Source: Micropterix aruncella
Taxonomy: Eukaryota; Arthropoda; Insecta; Lepidoptera; Micropterigidae
Assembly: GCA_944548615.1 (NCBI GenBank)
Contig: OX155980.1
Location: forward strand, 38,136,381-38,200,380
Direction of reading: 5' to 3'
Length of the DNA stretch: 64,000 bases
Below the pieces are notes generated by a model. It was not told the DNA's origin. It worked only from the letters and a program-made list of their open reading frames with translations, and ran no database searches. Numbering within the stretch: the stretch's first letter is position 1; the number at the start of each line of letters is the position of its first letter. The position numbers and the translations under genes were made by a program. Positions 61,369 to 64,000 of this stretch are shown in pieces.

Positions 61369-61978
61369 TTAAGCTATTGCATAGCTTTTATCGCGGGTCT
61401 AGGCCAGCGCGGCGACCGAATGAGGAAATTTCTTAATGAAAATTAATTATTTTAAACTGATAATTACGTCTAAACGAGTACTGCTTACGATTCGAAAAAA
61501 ATATATGTTAAACAAGAACATTTTCCAAATATTCTTAGCTTTGAATATTTTAGTTTTTGTTTATATTACATAGTGTAATTAATTTGTGAAATGAGGTCTA
61601 ACCGAAAACAAAAACGAGAATTACGCAAATACTATCTGGCGTATTATTATGAAATCTGCATCATTTTAAAGATATTTTAATTATCTATCTTTTTATCTAC
61701 GATTTTTTTCGAATAGTCAAAGAATAATATCCGGTTTGTTTGCTTTATCGAATAAAATTCGTGCGCGGCGCTCTATCGGAAGACGTTTAAATTATTCCGA
61801 ATCGATTCGGAATAATTTCAACGTTTTCCGATAGAGCGCAGTTATCTGATATCAGAAAAAAAAATCTTCATACTGCATAAATAAAACAAATAAATAATTC
61901 TAATTGCATAAATTGTTAAAAAATGCTATGCAATAGCTTTACCGCGGCAGTCCCCGAGTGCCACACGTATTTTTTTTA
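61369..61978 (-). mobile_element. Family M repeat, copy 13 (array main site)
   Basis: Counterpart of copy 10. Differs by GAATGAGGAAATT near its left end. Confidence 0.88.
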
Positions 61979-62284
61979 TTTTACTAATTTCTCAAAAATA
62001 TGATATACATCATTCTATTTATGTATTCTTGGTTTTTTTGGCAGTTGTTTGTATTTTTGGCTTATTATTTAGAGTTATTAGCTTTTTACTAAAACTTGTA
62101 CATTTGTAAGCAATCAAGCAAACTTGATTGTAATATTAGAGTCCTGTCCAACCTAGAACGAGCTAGTCCCAGTTGGGTGACAGAATCAAATAAGCAAAAG
62201 GTTAAGGTTTTGCCATTCGGTTCCTGTTATTTTTGTAAGCAAATCAATTTTTTATTTTAATTAATTCCTAAATAAATAAATAAA

Positions 62285-64000
62285 TATTATTAAGCAAGGT
62301 GTAGCGTCTTTATAAACCCGAAATCGTTATTTAAAAATCCCACGTAAACATTTTCTTCCCAGTAAAGTAGATAAGCATTACCTACGTTATTGCATTGTAC
62401 CTATCATGAATATTTGTCCTTGACCTATTTATTGATTTTCAATGTGGCAAACAGCTGATCGCTTAAATCGATACGTACGCCTTATTGGTAAGTTTCAGGC
62501 ATATGCTATTAGAAGATGGCCAAACCCTCCATGAAACCTGTTGATTTAAGCCTTTCCAAATGTAACCGCGCATGAGCACAGTAATAAGATATGGTTATGT
62601 AATAAAGTACGGGTCGCACTTTAGAGCGGGGCGGGAAGAAGTCTTTTAATTTTATTTATTTTAGTTTATTATTATTTCATCTTTCTTTTTGTTTTTAGGC
62701 TGTATGTCAAAACTCTATAAGGAAATTGCTACTTTCTAGCAAGACAACTGACGGCTTTTGAACGGTTTTTTAGTCAATCTGATCCAGACATGCAGTGTGT
62801 ATACCACGTCCATGAACGCAAATTCGGCACCGACACGTTTGAATGCCGACAATAATGTTACATATTTATACTGTAGCGTGGCGTAGCTGAAGTATATATA
62901 CCTCTGCGACTCGATTCGAAAAGCTATAAAAAAGCGATCTCATCGCCCCGCTCAACAATGCGAACAGTACTTCAAACCTGTCGGTGTAGAAAACAGATTT
63001 TGTCCAGGTAATCCTTAAAGTTGGAAACACTGTTAGCAACACAACGATTATCGCCAGGCTGCTAATAAGGTTATTGCCTTGCCTGGGTTGGCAAGGTGTT
63101 AAAAAGGCTATGAGCGAGGAGCTTCCGTTGGAGGATTATAGTAGTGGATTAAATCACAGATCAGCCCAATTTGGAAAGCGACAGCTCGCTTTTAATACCG
63201 ACTAGAACAGTCTCCACTTTTCTAGACGACACGATATGAATTGGTTCTTTGGAAACCACAGTAGTGGTATTCCAACAGCAATCTCGATAATAATTTAAAT
63301 ACTAACTCAGTATATTTACTGGTTACACCATGTTTGCGAATTAAAGTAGCCTAATTATATGGCATGGCGTTGAACGTTTGTAAAATGATACGGGAAAGGT
63401 TACCATCTTAACGATGCTACTCATCATTCGAATTCCGCTACGCGAAACATTTCTCAATTTCGTCTGCATATTTATGACATATGACGAGCTGTTTACTAAA
63501 CACTGAATCGCTTGCGACGACTTCAGCATTGCTATTGTCAAACAAAACGGCCTTGTCGATGAAAATATACAGAGTCCAATTTTTGTAGTGTGGATGTTGA
63601 CTGTAATAATAAGTTGACTATAATATGACGAGTTGACTATAATAAGCGATTTCACGGAATCATTATCGTTTGCGGTGCAGACTACACCCGTTGGATGAAA
63701 TGACAGGAATGCAAACTTTATATCGGCTTAATATTAGACAAAGTATAGGAAAAATTAGCGGAAATATTTTAAAATGCAGTAAATTGTTGTAAATTGATTG
63801 TTCCATTAATATTACTCAAATTCAGAAAATCTAAACCTTTTATCGCGTAACCGACACACATGTCAGAAAACGAATTAAAATAAAACCAATCAGTTGGTTT
63901 AACCCGCGCTTCGAAGTTAATGTACCTATAGGAAGAAGAATACATTTTAGAAATTTGTTTTAAAATTTCTTTTATAAATATTTCGAAACCTTTCGTTTTT
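62285..64000. repeat. Array monomer 11, type c, cut by the window end
   Basis: Counterpart of monomer 8 at a 7182-bp offset. The window ends before its right boundary, so the array continues beyond. Confidence 0.9.

Larger units (their letters stand above)
59504..62284. repeat. Array monomer 10, type b (2781 bp), with two M insertions
   Basis: Counterpart of monomer 7, with both M copies and the internal deletion. Confidence 0.92.

Noticed and set aside
30126..64000. Interpretation of the array as a CRISPR or rDNA array
   Set aside because: Units are about 2 kb with transposon insertions, no short direct repeats with unique spacers, and no rRNA-like sequence.

Overview
This is a eukaryotic, AT-rich, transposon-dense window, most probably from an insect. 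Mariner, hAT and non-LTR elements, very short introns (59-107 bp) and the TE style fit a moth or butterfly, but that placement is inference. Only one host gene is supported: 20 consecutive exons (867-20753, + strand) of an axonemal inner-arm dynein heavy chain, closest by eye to DNAH6. The exons run from the end of AAA1 through AAA2, AAA3 and AAA4 into the first helix of the microtubule-binding stalk. All splice phases agree: 3467 exonic nt give 2 nt plus 1155 uninterrupted codons. The gene enters the window already in progress and no later exon is visible before position 64000.

The dynein introns carry a decayed mariner 3' end (1-345), a mariner with both TIRs (3851-5165), a GT microsatellite (8690-8795), a cruciform-prone foldback (10397-10753), a TTAA-flanked MITE (13956-14848), a LINE RNase H remnant (about 15490-16040) and copies of a ~600 bp hairpin-ended repeat called family M here.

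From 20754 to the end lies one long non-genic stretch, apparently the next dynein intron. It holds a duplicated 174-bp unit with a perfect palindrome (21307-21653), M copies, a dead ZBED-like hAT element (about 23412-27419) that hosts a pogo-type MITE with an M copy inside it, and a GC-rich inverted-repeat element (28356-29602).

From about 30126 to 64000 there is a tandem array of ~2.03-kb monomers. The first monomer was split by a 4505-bp LINE (ORF1 intact, ORF2 broken) and by a 2178-bp ORF1-only LINE derivative, each flanked by a 5-bp duplication. Later monomers differ by M insertions, a 147-bp truncated LINE and an internal deletion. They form a 7182-bp higher-order repeat present almost twice at the right end. 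No rRNA, tRNA, CRISPR or bacterial-type features were seen.
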